64,000 nucleotides of DNA from Trichomonas vaginalis G3 (lineage: Eukaryota; Parabasalia; Trichomonadida; Trichomonadidae). The first letter of the stretch is position 1; each line of letters opens with the position of its first letter. The notes below the pieces were generated by a model that saw only the letters and a program-made list of their open reading frames with translations, had not been told where the DNA came from and made no database searches. Of the stretch, positions 43,553-53,890 are shown one piece after another. The position numbers and the translations under genes are program-made. The stretch covers positions 3,844,001 to 3,908,000 of the forward strand of contig NC_067205.1 of the NCBI RefSeq assembly GCF_026262505.1, written 5' to 3'.

Positions 43553-44491
43553 TTATGAATCAGTTGAAAATCCTAGAATTAATGAAAAGAGTGAAAATCT
43601 GTAAATATTATGAAAACAAGAAAAAGTATTTGAATAAAATTTTTTAATCATGATAAAACCATTTCCAAAATGCCCAATTTCTATAGTTCCATTTGGTGAA
43701 GGCATCTCAGATTTGCCATTGATCATTAATGGTTCTTCAAATTTAAGGCCTGAATAATGAATTGATGCGAAATCACCAGTTCGAAATTTTATTGAATTTT
43801 CTGTTGAATCTTCGGCTATGGCGATACACCCTGGATAACCACTGATGAAACTACTACCCCCACCACCGCCATAATCATTAGCAATAGTAGATGTGCCTCC
43901 TCCAAAATATCCTGAGCCTCCTCCAGCATTTCCTGAAGCATCAATCCGATTAGGATTTCCACCTCCTTTTCCAAATTTGCCGCTACTATCACCTTGTCCT
44001 CCAGATATTTGGGTTCCACCTTTTCCGTAATTCCCATGGCTATTAAATCCTTCAATAGTTCCTCCGGGACCTCCTAGATCGTTTGAATCAGTAGCCCCAG
44101 CACCAGCTGCAACGATAATTCGACTTTTCAATGATGTAAAGTTATCGTATTCTCCTGGAAGAAGTCTGATATCAGTAGCTCCACCACCACCAAATTGGCC
44201 AGGTCCTCCACCACCATATGAATAATTTAACATTCCATGTTCTCCTTTATGACAAACATGGAGATAAAATTCTTTGGTCGAAGTTAGAAATATATATCCT
44301 TTAACATAGGCACCATTTGATGGAGGATTGTTCACTGTAGATGAACATCCCCATAATTCGAACGAATAGTATCCTCTAGTTAATTCAATGTGATATGCAT
44401 TAGATTCGTGATAACTATTACCTTTGTATTTATACTGAAATGTTTTTGTTTGGAGAATATTTAATTTTTCAGATCGTATAAACACATTCAA
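43553..44491 (-). CDS. Gly_rich family protein A4
   Basis: About 312 codons open; the frame begins at a TTG, not an ATG. Order as in A1: TFQYKYKGNSYHESNAYHIE, FELWGCSSTV, YLHVCHKGEHGM, SYGGGGPGQFGGGGATDI, AAGAGATDSND, GSGYFGGGTST, YPGCIAIAEDS, then a hydrophobic tail. Differences from A1-A3 are spread along the whole length. Expression is doubtful without a start codon. Confidence 0.7.
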   Translation of the reverse strand: MNVFIRSEKLNILQTKTFQYKYKGNSYHESNAYHIELTRGYYSFELWGCSSTVNNPPSNGAYVKGYIFLTSTKEFYLHVCHKGEHGMLNYSYGGGGPGQFGGGGATDIRLLPGEYDNFTSLKSRIIVAAGAGATDSNDLGGPGGTIEGFNSHGNYGKGGTQISGGQGDSSGKFGKGGGNPNRIDASGNAGGGSGYFGGGTSTIANDYGGGGGSSFISGYPGCIAIAEDSTENSIKFRTGDFASIHYSGLKFEEPLMINGKSEMPSPNGTIEIGHFGNGFIMIKKFYSNTFSCFHNIYRFSLFSLILGFSTDS

Positions 44492-44639
44492 CCAAATTTA
44501 ATATGCCCTCAATTTCAAATTAGAATAAATATTTTTTTGTTACAGAATCATAAAATATTTTGTCACTTTTTTATTCCAAAATAGGAAAATTTAATTTTTC
44601 TGAAAAATTTCTAATCCGAGATTTGAAAATTGTGGCGAG

Positions 44640-45319
44640 GAAGATTGTTATACAGTAATAGGTTCGGGCGAACTTCCTGTTCTAACCCAGAACCAAAATG
44701 CAAAAAAATTATATCTAAAGGGTTTTACATCAACAACAATTAGTCCTTTCCAATCATATTCGCAGTTAATAAATGTTACTTTGATGATAAAGTCCAAATA
44801 TTTGATGATGGGTTACTTACGGGGACTCAAGTTGAGTATTTTACAATTCCAAAAAGTGTAACAAAATTAATAGATAATCCTTTTGACAATGGTAAATATA
44901 TGAAAGCTATTTATGTTGATAAAGAAAATCCATATTTTACTGATGTTGATGGTATTGTCTATTCATCAAATTTGAAAACTTTGATTGTTTATCCAGGTAA
45001 TCATGGAGAAACATATTTAATCATTCCAAATTTTGTTGAATTCATTGCAGATAGTGCATTATGTGGTAGTTCTATGGTAAAATTTATTTTAATTCATCCG
45101 AATGTTAAAAGAATTGGTTTTCAATTTTATAGAATGGAAGTATTAGAATATGTTAATATTCAAAATAAAAATTTGCCGTCTTTAGAATTAAGTCTTTCAT
45201 CACATGATTCTGATCCTTCCATTATTCATTTCAATCCGCTTCCAAAAGTAAGTATCAACTATTGTTATTTTATGAATTTTTCAATTAACTTTTTGTTTAT
45301 TATATTTGAAATAGTATAA
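44640..45319 (+). pseudogene. BspA-like leucine-rich-repeat fragment
   Basis: BspA-type repeats are visible (FTIPKSVTKLIDNPF, PYFTDVDGIVYSSN, LIVYPGNHGETYLIIP, LIHPNVKRIGFQF), typical of the large BspA-like surface family of Trichomonas. An upstream part (LYLKGFTSTTISPFQSYSQL) lies in another frame near 44780, so one frameshift separates it. After about four repeats the frame ends in a short hydrophobic, unrelated tail. A truncated, probably dead copy. Confidence 0.65.
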
Positions 45320-45590
45320 TAGTTTATTAAAATATACTTATGTTTTTTTAAAATTTTACAAAATGTAAATGGCTGATGGTAGTAATAATACGTTTACTAT
45401 AGCGTTACTACCGTTTGAATGTATGATAAAATATGTTTAAAAAAGTGCAAATCTTCATTACTAATTTGTTCGCCGAAAACTCGCCATCTCACCAAATTCC
45501 TAGTTAACTTTGTTCAAAGCAATTTCTAACTGTTGGGATTACCTGCAGATTCAAAAGTTGGGGAAAATAGAATTTTAAAATTTAATATTT

Positions 45591-46575
45591 TTAACTATCG
45601 TTCACTAAAAGAAATATTAGGAAATAATCAATAGCATGAAGTCGATAACAAAGGAATTTTGTATTAAAAATACAGTGGTTGAGGATAGTGATAATAAGTT
45701 TACCATTGCCTTCCCAAACACCGGAGGTACGGAAAATATGATCAAAAAGATAATCTGATTTTGTAAATGCATACTCATATTTTCCAATGCTTTGGTAGAA
45801 TGAATCAAATGCTTCAATCTTTCCTTGAGGAATAATAGCATCTTTAGATAAAACCCATGAACTTCCTCCTCCTGAACCTGCATTACTATCATGACTTGCA
45901 AAGCCACCAAACCATCCAGAGCCGGCACCGGCACGATCTGAACCACCATAATATGATTGAACTCCTTTTGGATTCAAAGATTTATATTTTTGGACTGATT
46001 CGCCATAACCAAAACTGAATCCTGATGTAGAATTTGCCGTATAATTAAAATTATATATACCACTTGAAAACCATCCTTGACCAATAATACCTCCTGCACC
46101 GCCTGATCCATCATTAAAATCGCCATATGTTCCATCTTTATCATCACTGCCACCTCCAGTACCACTCACAATAACTCGGTGCCAAAGATCATTCACATCA
46201 AATTTGACGGCGGTTTGACCGCCTCCGGAACCAGATCCAAAATCAGAATCGGAATAAAAAAAATTAGAGGAATAACCTCCACCACCATATCCACCTTCAA
46301 TCATATTATTTTTTAAATAGCAATCATCATTATTACTTTGTTGGATTTTATATTTAAATTGACCTTTGCCACCAATAGTGGCATATGAAATAATATCTTT
46401 GTTTAAGGTGATGATGCCACTAATATATGCACCAGCACCACCAACATTTGGTTTTCGAAGACAGATAGTGTTGCCTCCAACATTATGAACTGTTTCATCT
46501 AAGATACATTGATCAGTTGGAAATCGATATGAAGAAACATTACCTTGAGAACTTCCTCCCGATGCACCATTACCT
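45591..46575 (-). pseudogene. Gly_rich family protein B2, 5'-truncated
   Basis: The frame is open from directly after a TAA at about 46577 (GNGASGGSSQGNVSS) to 45591. The N-terminal about 55 residues present in B1 and B3 are absent, and the break coincides with the start of the glycine-rich part. The rest is complete: KNNMIEGGYGGGGY, GGQTAVKFDVNDLWHRVIV, SGFSFGYGES, GSGWFGGFASHDSN, GSSWVLSKDAII and a C-terminal YAFTKSDYLFDHIF region with hydrophobic tail. Confidence 0.7.
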
Positions 46576-46576
46576 T

Positions 46577-47229
46577 AAATTTATAATGTGATTTAAACAA
46601 ATAATACTTTTTCTTTCTTTAGACAATGAGGAAATAAGATTATAAAATGAACACATTATGCAAATTGTTTATCTTTTCATTTGATAGCATATTATGAAAA
46701 AAAAAGTTTTGATTTGAAATTAATATGATTATTGTAATATTGCATGTCTAGGTTTTTTGCCTTATAATATAATCATAGTTTTCGCTCAATATGCAGCATT
46801 TTTTTTTCGAAATCTATGGTCAATGTCCTAAATACTGATTGCTTTGCATTTATATCTCTTACATTTTCTATACCCACATCACTATTCATTGCTATTCCTA
46901 TCTTTTTCATTTTTGTTTGTTTCTCATAATTTCTCAAAAAACATGATAACTTGATATTTGTAAATATCATACTTTATAACGTAAATAAGAACTTGACCTA
47001 TTAAGAAAAGCAGTAATGAAAAGAAAATCTGAAATTCATAAAAATTACAAGTTTCTGATGACAATTAGCTTAATTAAACCAGGTACAAGATTATATAATT
47101 GTATTTTCTATCCAATTATCCATATAATATCTTATCCAGAAAAAATAACTTGATCAATACCAAATGATTTTTTAACTAGTAAATAAAGTATTTTCTTTAC
47201 ACACACATTGTATATCATAGTTTTTTTTT
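46577..47229. other. 650-bp spacer between B2 and a Pmp-like gene
   Basis: AT-rich. The part 46600-46720 resembles sequence upstream of B1 (41960-42075; ATTATGCAAATTGTTTATCTT in both), so a 5' flank of a B-type gene survives although B2 itself lost its 5' coding part. Short open stretches are not convincing. Confidence 0.6.
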
Positions 47230-48276
47230 TTGGTTTCGCAAAACATCCAAAAACAAATATGCTATAAAAGTGACAATTTTAGCAAAACGAAACCCTTAAT
47301 CTATCATAATGATGGTGCTCCTGAAAGTCTGTGGGAATTATTTTTTAATGATTCTCCTAATAAGGAATATTGCACTGAACAAATTAATCCATCAATTGAT
47401 TTTTACAAGGGTGGATTCTACATATATAAATGCATTTTCTATAACTTATGGTCACCTTTATATATTTCAACACATAATTTGAAAGTTGTCCATTCTGAAT
47501 GTACATTCACACGATGCAGATGTTCCCAAGGTGGGGCAATTTATGTTCAAGGAGAATGTTCAATTGTGCAGCATCGATACTGCACTTCTTCATGTTCTTC
47601 GACCAATGCTGGAAGTCATTCATGCATAGATTTGATTAAAGATTCACAAACGAATCTAAACTATGATTTAGAAGGTTCTCTTTCATGTAATATTGGCACA
47701 ACAGGAACCAATTTTCATTTAAAGGGGAAATTGATTATATCGTCAATGAATTATAGTAAAAACCTAGCTGTAGAATCTGCATGTTTTTCGACAAACTCTC
47801 CAAGTATCAATACGGTTAACTATTCCAACTTTGAAGAAAATCATGCAACTACTCATTGCCAAATTTTCTATAATTACAATACTATATTTTCCATGGACCA
47901 TTGTAATATTTTGAAAAATTATCAAGAAGATGGTTTATATGCAACCATTTACTCTGCAGGAAATTTAAGTTTTGATTATTGTTCATTTCTTGGGGATCTT
48001 GGCGAAGGAGCGGTATTTTATTCTGATAGTCGACAAATAACTTTATCACATTCATACTATGATAATTTAGCTGCAAATGCGAATATAACAAATATTGAAA
48101 ATCAACAATCAAGTGAATCAAATACATTAACATTTTTTGTCAATTTTGAATGTAATACTCAAATGACTGTTAATCAAAATCAAATTAAATGCTATTGTTC
48201 TCCAGGAGAATCAATTTCTTATCCATTTTTACGTATGTTCATTTATTCAATGCCAACTTTATATAAAATTAAATAA
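47230..48276 (+). CDS. Pmp-like beta-helix protein, start unclear
   Basis: 348 codons open, beginning at TTG; no ATG lies near. Repeats with the beta-helix pattern and many cysteines are visible: FYIYKCIFYN, CTFTRCRCSQGGAIYV (the GGAI motif is characteristic of Pmp-type repeats), NYSNFEENHATTHCQIFYN, LSFDYCSFLGDLGEGAVFYS. No C-terminal membrane segment before the stop. Similar to a family of putative adhesive surface proteins of Trichomonas. Probably 5'-truncated. Confidence 0.65.
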   Translation: MVSQNIQKQICYKSDNFSKTKPLIYHNDGAPESLWELFFNDSPNKEYCTEQINPSIDFYKGGFYIYKCIFYNLWSPLYISTHNLKVVHSECTFTRCRCSQGGAIYVQGECSIVQHRYCTSSCSSTNAGSHSCIDLIKDSQTNLNYDLEGSLSCNIGTTGTNFHLKGKLIISSMNYSKNLAVESACFSTNSPSINTVNYSNFEENHATTHCQIFYNYNTIFSMDHCNILKNYQEDGLYATIYSAGNLSFDYCSFLGDLGEGAVFYSDSRQITLSHSYYDNLAANANITNIENQQSSESNTLTFFVNFECNTQMTVNQNQIKCYCSPGESISYPFLRMFIYSMPTLYKIK

Positions 48277-48457
48277 AAATTATTCTTTCTATTGTTTCAT
48301 GACAATTCGAAATAATATAAAATCCTGCAAATAAAGATGAAATTGTCAACTAAAGCCAAAAACTTATATATATATAGTATGTTAGCAACATTTCGAATTA
48401 TTATATTGTCACTTAATAAATTTGTTTATTATAATATTCATTTATTGCTTAATGTTT
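48277..48457. other. Short AT-rich spacer
   Basis: Includes a (TA)n stretch near 48367. Nothing else seen. Confidence 0.6.
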
Positions 48458-49200
48458 TTAACTTTCGTAGATTGAAATGGAAAATAAAAATAAATTAAAA
48501 ATATGGAGTCGATAACAAAGGAATTTTGTATTAAAAATACAGTGGTTGAGGATAGTGATAATAAGTTTACCATTGCCTTCCCAAACACCGGAGGTATGGA
48601 AAATATGATCAAAAAGATAATCTGAATTTGTAAATGCATATTCATATTTTCCAATGCTTTGGTAGAATGAATCAAATGCTTCAATCTTTCCTTGAGGAAT
48701 AATAGCATCTTTAGATAAAACCCATGAACTTCCTCCTCCTGAACCACTTTGTCCATTGTGGCTTTCAAAACCACCAAACCATCCAGAACCAGCTCCTGCT
48801 CGATCACTGTCACCGCTACAGGTCTGAACTCCTTTTGGATTCAAAGATTTAAGTTTTTGAGCTGATTCGCCATAACCAAAACTGAATCCTGATGTAGAAT
48901 TTGCTAAATAACTAAAATTATATACACCACTTAAAAACCATCCTTGACCAATAATACCTCCTGCACCTCCAGATCCGTCATTATCACTGTTAAACGTTCC
49001 AAAATTATCATCACAGCCACCTCCAGCACCGCTCACAATAACTCGGTGCCAAAGATCATTCACTTCAAATTTGACAGCGGTTTGACCACCACCGGAACCC
49101 GAGCCATAAAATTCATCATTACCAAAATAATTGGATGCATAACCTCCACCGCCATATCCACCCTCAATCATATTATTTTTTAAATAGCAAGCGTCATTCT

Positions 49201-50901
49201 TATATACGAAAAAAAGAGATCTGACATTGTGTCAGATCTCAGTAAAAGTGACATTTACATGTCAAAAAAATAGAATGAGTTTAAGTAATTAAAATTGAGG
49301 GTGAGAGTAGTATTGTATGAAATAATATCTCTCACCCTCCAATTCATCCTATGGCGCCGAAAAAATTTTGGTGAAATGCGACCACATTTCACCAAAATTT
49401 CTCGGCGCCATATAGAGAACTAGAGCCTGTGAGGTACTGATACTATCCATGTACCTCGCAAGCTCTAGTTCCAAGCCAAAATGGCTAAAAATTGCCCGCA
49501 ATTGTTCACATTGCGGGCAATTTTTAGCCATTTTGGCTGGGAATTGGAGGGTGAGAGTAGTATTGTATGAAATAATATCTCTCACCCTCCAATTCATCCT
49601 ATGGCGCCGAAAAAATTTTGGTGAAATGCGACCACATTTCACCAAAATTTCTCGGCGCCATATAGAGAACTAGAGCCTGTGAGGTACTGATACTATCCAT
49701 GTACCTCGCAGGCTCTAGTTCCAAGCCAAAATGGCTAAAAATTGCCCGCAATTGTTCACATTGCGGGCAATTTTTAGCCATTTTGGCTGGGAATTGGAGG
49801 GTGAGAGTAGTATTGTATGAAATAATATCTCTCACCCTCCAATTCATCCTATGGCGCCGAAAAAATTTTGGTGAAATGCGACCACATTTCACCAAAATTT
49901 CTCGGCGCCATATAGAGAACTAGAGCCTGTGAGGTACTGATACTATCCATGTACCTCGCAGGCTCTAGTTCCAAGCCAAAATGGCTAAAAATTGCCCGCA
50001 ATTGTTCACATTGCGGGCAATTTTTAGCCATTTTGGCTGGGAATTGGAGGGTGAGAGTAGTATTGTATGAAATAATATCTCTCACCCTCCAATTCATCCT
50101 ATGGCGCCGAAAAAATTTTGGTGAAATGCGACCACATTTCACCAAAATTTCTCGGCGCCATATAGAGAACTAGAGCCTGTGAGGTACTGATACTATCCAT
50201 GTACCTCGCAGGCTCTAGTTCCAAGCCAAAATGGCTAAAAATTGCCCGCAATTGTTCACATTGCGGGCAATTTTTAGCCATTTTGGCTGGGAATTGGAGG
50301 GTGAGAGTAGTATTGTATGAAATAATATCTCTCACCCTCCAATTCATCCTATGGCGCCGAAAAAATTTTGGTGAAATGCGACCACATTTCACCAAAATTT
50401 CTCGGCGCCATATAGAGAACTAGAGCCTGTGAGGTACTGATACTATCCATGTACCTCGCAGGCTCTAGTTCCAAGCCAAAATGGCTAAAAATTGCCCGCA
50501 ATTGTTCACATTGCGGGCAATTTTTAGCCATTTTGGCTGGGAATTGGAGGGTGAGAGTAGTATTGTATGAAATAATATCTCTCACCCTCCAATTCATCCT
50601 ATGGCGCCGAAAAAATTTTGGTGAAATGCGACCACATTTCACCAAAATTTCTCGGCGCCATATAGAGAACTAGAGCCTGTGAGGTACTGATACTATCCAT
50701 GTACCTCGCAGGCTCTAGTTCCAAGCCAAAATGGCTAAAAATTGCCCGCAATTGTTCACATTCCCATCTTTTGTTGGTAAGACGAAGAATATGAAATAAA
50801 TTATGAAGAAGATAATGATGAATAAAATATCACTTTTTATATTTTTGACACGTAAAGTTGTCACTTTTCTGTCAAACTGTTTTTATCGTTTTCGTATATA
50901 A
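49201..50901. mobile_element. Non-autonomous inverted-repeat element carrying a hairpin satellite
   Basis: The ends are TATATACG at 49201 and CGTATATA at 50901, followed on both sides by matching sequence in inverted orientation (GAAAA, then GTGACA, TTAC(A/G)TGTCAAAAA within the first 65 bp). The host sequence next to both ends contains similar TCATT words (GCGTCATTCT and ACATCATTAC) where the uninterrupted paralogue B2 has one (CATCATTATT), which suggests an 8-10-bp target duplication. This fits a Mutator-like (MULE) non-autonomous element. It encodes no transposase. The outer left part has a palindrome at 49216-49240 (GAGATCTGACA / TGTCAGATCTC). Confidence 0.65.
49290..50763. repeat. 250-bp tandem satellite, each unit made of four hairpins
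   Basis: 5.9 copies with a period of exactly 250 bp and almost no differences (copy 1 differs at about two positions). In the copy 49542-49791: hairpin 1 has 16-bp perfect arms (49542-49557 / 49579-49594), hairpin 2 26-27-bp arms (49601-49627 / 49636-49661), hairpin 3 21-bp arms with one mismatch (49667-49687 / 49701-49721), hairpin 4 28-bp perfect arms (49724-49751 / 49761-49788). Only a few bases separate the hairpins. The last unit stops in the loop of hairpin 4. Open frames of 98 and 74 codons recur in each unit but follow from the palindromes. Confidence 0.95.
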
Positions 50902-51307
50902 CATCATTACCCTTTTGTTGTATTTTAGATTTAAATTGTCCTTTGCCACCAATAGTAGCATATGAAATAATATCTTTGTTTAAGGTGATGATGCCACTAA
51001 TATATGCACCAGCACCACCAACATTTGGTTTTCGAAGACAGATTGTGTTGCCTCCAACATTATGAACTGTTTCATCTAAGATACATTGATCAGTTGGAAA
51101 TCGATATGAAGAAACATTACCTTGAGAACTTCCTCCGGATGCACCATACAACTCAAATTTGTATGTGCCACGAGGAAGATGGATGATATAATCTGTACAA
51201 TCAAATGTACTTTCACATGGATACTCAAAAGTGTACTTATTCTCAGAGACTTTAACTGTATTTGATTTTACAGGTTTGCTAATATTAGCATATGAATATC
51301 GGATCAT

Positions 51308-52326
51308 TGAAACTTAATCATGGTTTCATTTTATTTCAAAAAATAATTTCGAAAAATTTGGCATATTAGAAAAATATGGTAATGGGTCAAATGCATTATT
51401 AAAATAATTTGATTTTTTAAATTGGTAATGGGTGAAAAGCAAAAGAAATTATAATAAATAATAAGGGGCGCGTAAAGGTTTGGCGTCCTAAGGCGCCCTG
51501 ATGTAAACTATTCAATTTTTGAGAAGTTTACACCATAATTGAATAGTTTATGGCGTCCTGAGAGGAGATTTCAATGGGTATGGCGTCCTAAAAAATAGAA
51601 GAAAATGATTTTTTCTCGATTTTTCTAGAAATTGAATTTTTTAAAAAAGAAAAAAATCAAAACGTATAGATTCAAGAAAGACTATAAATGAAGATTTTTC
51701 TATTTTTTTTCATTCTAAAACATCTTTTTTTGGATAATTTTTTTTTAATAAATATGTAAGAAAGATTGAAGAAAAAGTAAATTTACTTTAAGAAAATTCG
51801 TTTTACATGATGTAAGACCCATAACAACTATAAATATTCAATTATTTAAAATAAAAAAAAGAAAAACAGATTAAATGTATCTCACATCAAAATCCATTGA
51901 CCTAAGGATGTTAAGTTTCTGTTTTTAAAAGTTGATATTTTTTTTAATTTTAAGAAAATTAATAGCATGTTATTAGACAATAGGAGTGTAATGATATTGA
52001 CTAAACAGAAATGAGAGAATAGAGATATAATTTTGATAAGCAATATTGCGAACAAATTCTGAAGTAAAATCGCGATCAATAATTGAAAATTACGATCATG
52101 TACTGAAAAATGACGATCGAATTGAATGAATAGAATTATATCTAAGAAAAAATAAATTGTATTTAGAAGATGAACAAAGAAAGGTGTATGCTAAAAATCA
52201 TTTAACAATAAATGGAAATAAAACGAAATTGTTAAAAGAAAAAAATGAAAATTGTTAAATAATATATTATTTTTTAGTCATAAGAATAAAAATATAGTAG
52301 TTATAAAAGGAATTAGACTTCATATA
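51308..52326. other. 1-kb spacer with a small palindrome cluster
   Basis: AT-rich and without a convincing gene. At 51478-51595 lies a cluster of three TGGCGTCCT words, one GGCGCCC, and a hairpin with 14-bp perfect arms (TAAACTATTCAATT / AATTGAATAGTTTA). It may be a small inverted-repeat element remnant. Confidence 0.6.
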
Positions 52327-53026
52327 TCAATTCTTTTTCTCTGTAGATGTGGAACGTTTGCTTTTCGATCTCTTTCGATGAACTTGAAAATATAAGTTAT
52401 TATCGCTGAGAATCCTTTCCGAAATAGGAGCTTTACATTTAGGAGGATTGTCGGATGAATTTTGTTTTTTATTGTTTGATTTTGTTGTTATGGAAGATTT
52501 TTTCTTATTTTTTTCAGAATTTTGCTTGCTATTAACTGAAACTTGTTTTGACGGCCCAACAATAGCATTTGTAGTAGGAAGAATTCCCAATAACGAGCGC
52601 ATTTTCGATAATTGTTTTTCAATATGATCAAGAAGGTCCAGCTTATGTTCTAGATTACTAGACATTTGATTTGTAGAAGGATGGTTTTGATTTTCTGGTT
52701 CTAAATCTGTAGAGTCTGCAATATTTGAATTTTCGGAGCGAATTGGAGCATCTGAACCTTGATTTGTATCGGCTTGCTCAAAATTAGTTTGAATTGGAGT
52801 GGATGAATTAAAATCTGGATGATTTAATGTTTCATTAAATAATGCCATAATTTTTTCTCTTTTTTCATTAATAAACTTAGTGATCATTGTATCTTTATCT
52901 GTTAGATCGATCGATTTGAGTATATCTGCATCATGAACTGGAATATTTTCCAACAATGAACTCGATTCTATGGAACCATATGGAGAAATCTCGTTCTGAG
53001 CCAAAGAAAGATCACTTACGTTAGTT
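52327..53026 (-). CDS. Host protein of unknown function, 5' end cut by P2
   Basis: 225 codons from a TTG at 53004; the frame is in fact open without any ATG up to the P2 boundary at about 53027, so the original 5' end was removed or displaced. The remaining protein is Ser/Asn/Gln-rich, with a probable coiled coil in the middle (HKLDLLDHIEKQLSKMRSLL) and a Lys-rich C-terminus (KRSKSKRSTSTEKK) that could serve as a nuclear-localisation signal. An internal ATG exists about 40 codons downstream. No family recognised. Confidence 0.6.
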
Positions 53027-53290
53027 AGTATCCCTAAGTCGTGTACTGTGGCACTGCGCGCCTCCGTACACCACTTAGCGGTTTTGATACTTTACGAAAC
53101 CGGTAACGTATATTTTACAACACAACCGTAACACCAACTTAACCTTAAATATTTACAAAACCATCTGACACATAAACGACTTCACTAACGACTTCACTAA
53201 CGAACTCACTAACGACTTCACTACCGTCCTCACTAAATAAAAAATAACCTTATTTTTATTTTTTTAAATTTTTTATTTCATTACAAAGAC
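53027..53290. repeat. P2 terminal region with iterons
   Basis: The left terminus. 53042-53073 contains GTGTAC...GTACAC arms. 53175-53240 is an array of about five 14-15-bp units built on ACGACTTCACTA. An AT-rich leader ends at the ATG of the first gene. Whether 53027-53290 is all terminal inverted repeat cannot be decided without the other end. Confidence 0.65.
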
Positions 53291-53725
53291 ATGTCCGACT
53301 ACATTTACTATGACTCTTTCCCAGAACGTTTCCGTGAACTATTCAAAACTCAAGTAAAACTGAGAAACATGCATTTTAACAAAGACAGACCCATTGACGA
53401 TGAAAGAAACCCTGAATATATTACAATCCCTTATGACGCAAAGTTCATTGCATACATTCCTTATGGTCGCAGAGGAACGAAAACTATTTCAACAAAGAAC
53501 AAAAATTATTTCTGGAGCGATGAAGAAAATTGCCTTATCTACATAAATGCATACTTAAATAAAGCTACATATTGTACAAAAGAAGGTTGGACTGGATTTG
53601 AGTTCTACATATACGACGACGATGGAAACAGACGCTGTGTATACCCATACGATAATATGTACCATTGTTTTCATCAAGCATTAAACGAATACATAGTCAG
53701 TAAGGGTCTCATTCCTGTTGAGTAG
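53291..53725 (+). CDS. Unknown 144-aa Polinton protein
   Basis: Whole frame with ATG after a long AT-rich leader. Aromatic-rich (16 Tyr), mixed strands and helices, no membrane segment (NYFWSDEENCLIYINAY, GWTGFEFYIYDDDG). Outermost gene of P2, pointing inward. No counterpart seen in P1 and no family recognised. Confidence 0.6.
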   Translation: MSDYIYYDSFPERFRELFKTQVKLRNMHFNKDRPIDDERNPEYITIPYDAKFIAYIPYGRRGTKTISTKNKNYFWSDEENCLIYINAYLNKATYCTKEGWTGFEFYIYDDDGNRRCVYPYDNMYHCFHQALNEYIVSKGLIPVE

Positions 53726-53814
53726 ATATGTTATATTTTTGTTCTGTCATTTATATAAAAATAAACTTAAAAATTAATGATATCACCACCCTCACACGTA
53801 TGAAAACATAGCGC

Positions 53815-53885
53815 AAAAATAAATTTAGGTGAAGTGGTGAGATATCACCTGTTTTCTCACCTGTTTTTTCACCCACTTGAATTCA
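53815..53885. repeat. GGTGA/TCACC palindromic repeat in P2
   Basis: One block: AAATTTAGGTGAAGTGGTGA, then ATATCACCTG, TTTTTTCACCC and ACTTGAATTC. It is the same repeat as in the P1 spacers and terminal regions and lies between the ends of two convergent genes. Confidence 0.85.
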
Positions 53886-53890
53886 TTACT

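Larger units (their letters stand above)
48458..51307 (-). pseudogene. Gly_rich family protein B3, split by an insertion
   Basis: The 5' part (51307 to about 50902) starts with a genuine ATG (MIRYSYANISKPVKSN) and is almost identical to B1; the 3' part (about 49200 to 48458) starts ACYLKNNMIEGGYGGGGY and runs to the normal end with its hydrophobic tail. Between them lies the 1.7-kb element 49201-50901. Without it, the gene would be the only full-length B copy. Sequence on both sides of the insertion still encodes family sequence, so the insertion is likely recent. Confidence 0.75.

Noticed and set aside
46773-46970. 65-aa minus-strand frame in the B2 upstream spacer
   Set aside because: Low-complexity Lys/Ile-rich translation of AT-rich DNA with no family resemblance.
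49349-50673. Recurring 98-aa and 74-aa open frames every 250 bp on both strands
   Set aside because: They are by-products of the palindromic satellite unit, run through both arms of the hairpins and mirror each other on the two strands; there is no sign of selection as protein.
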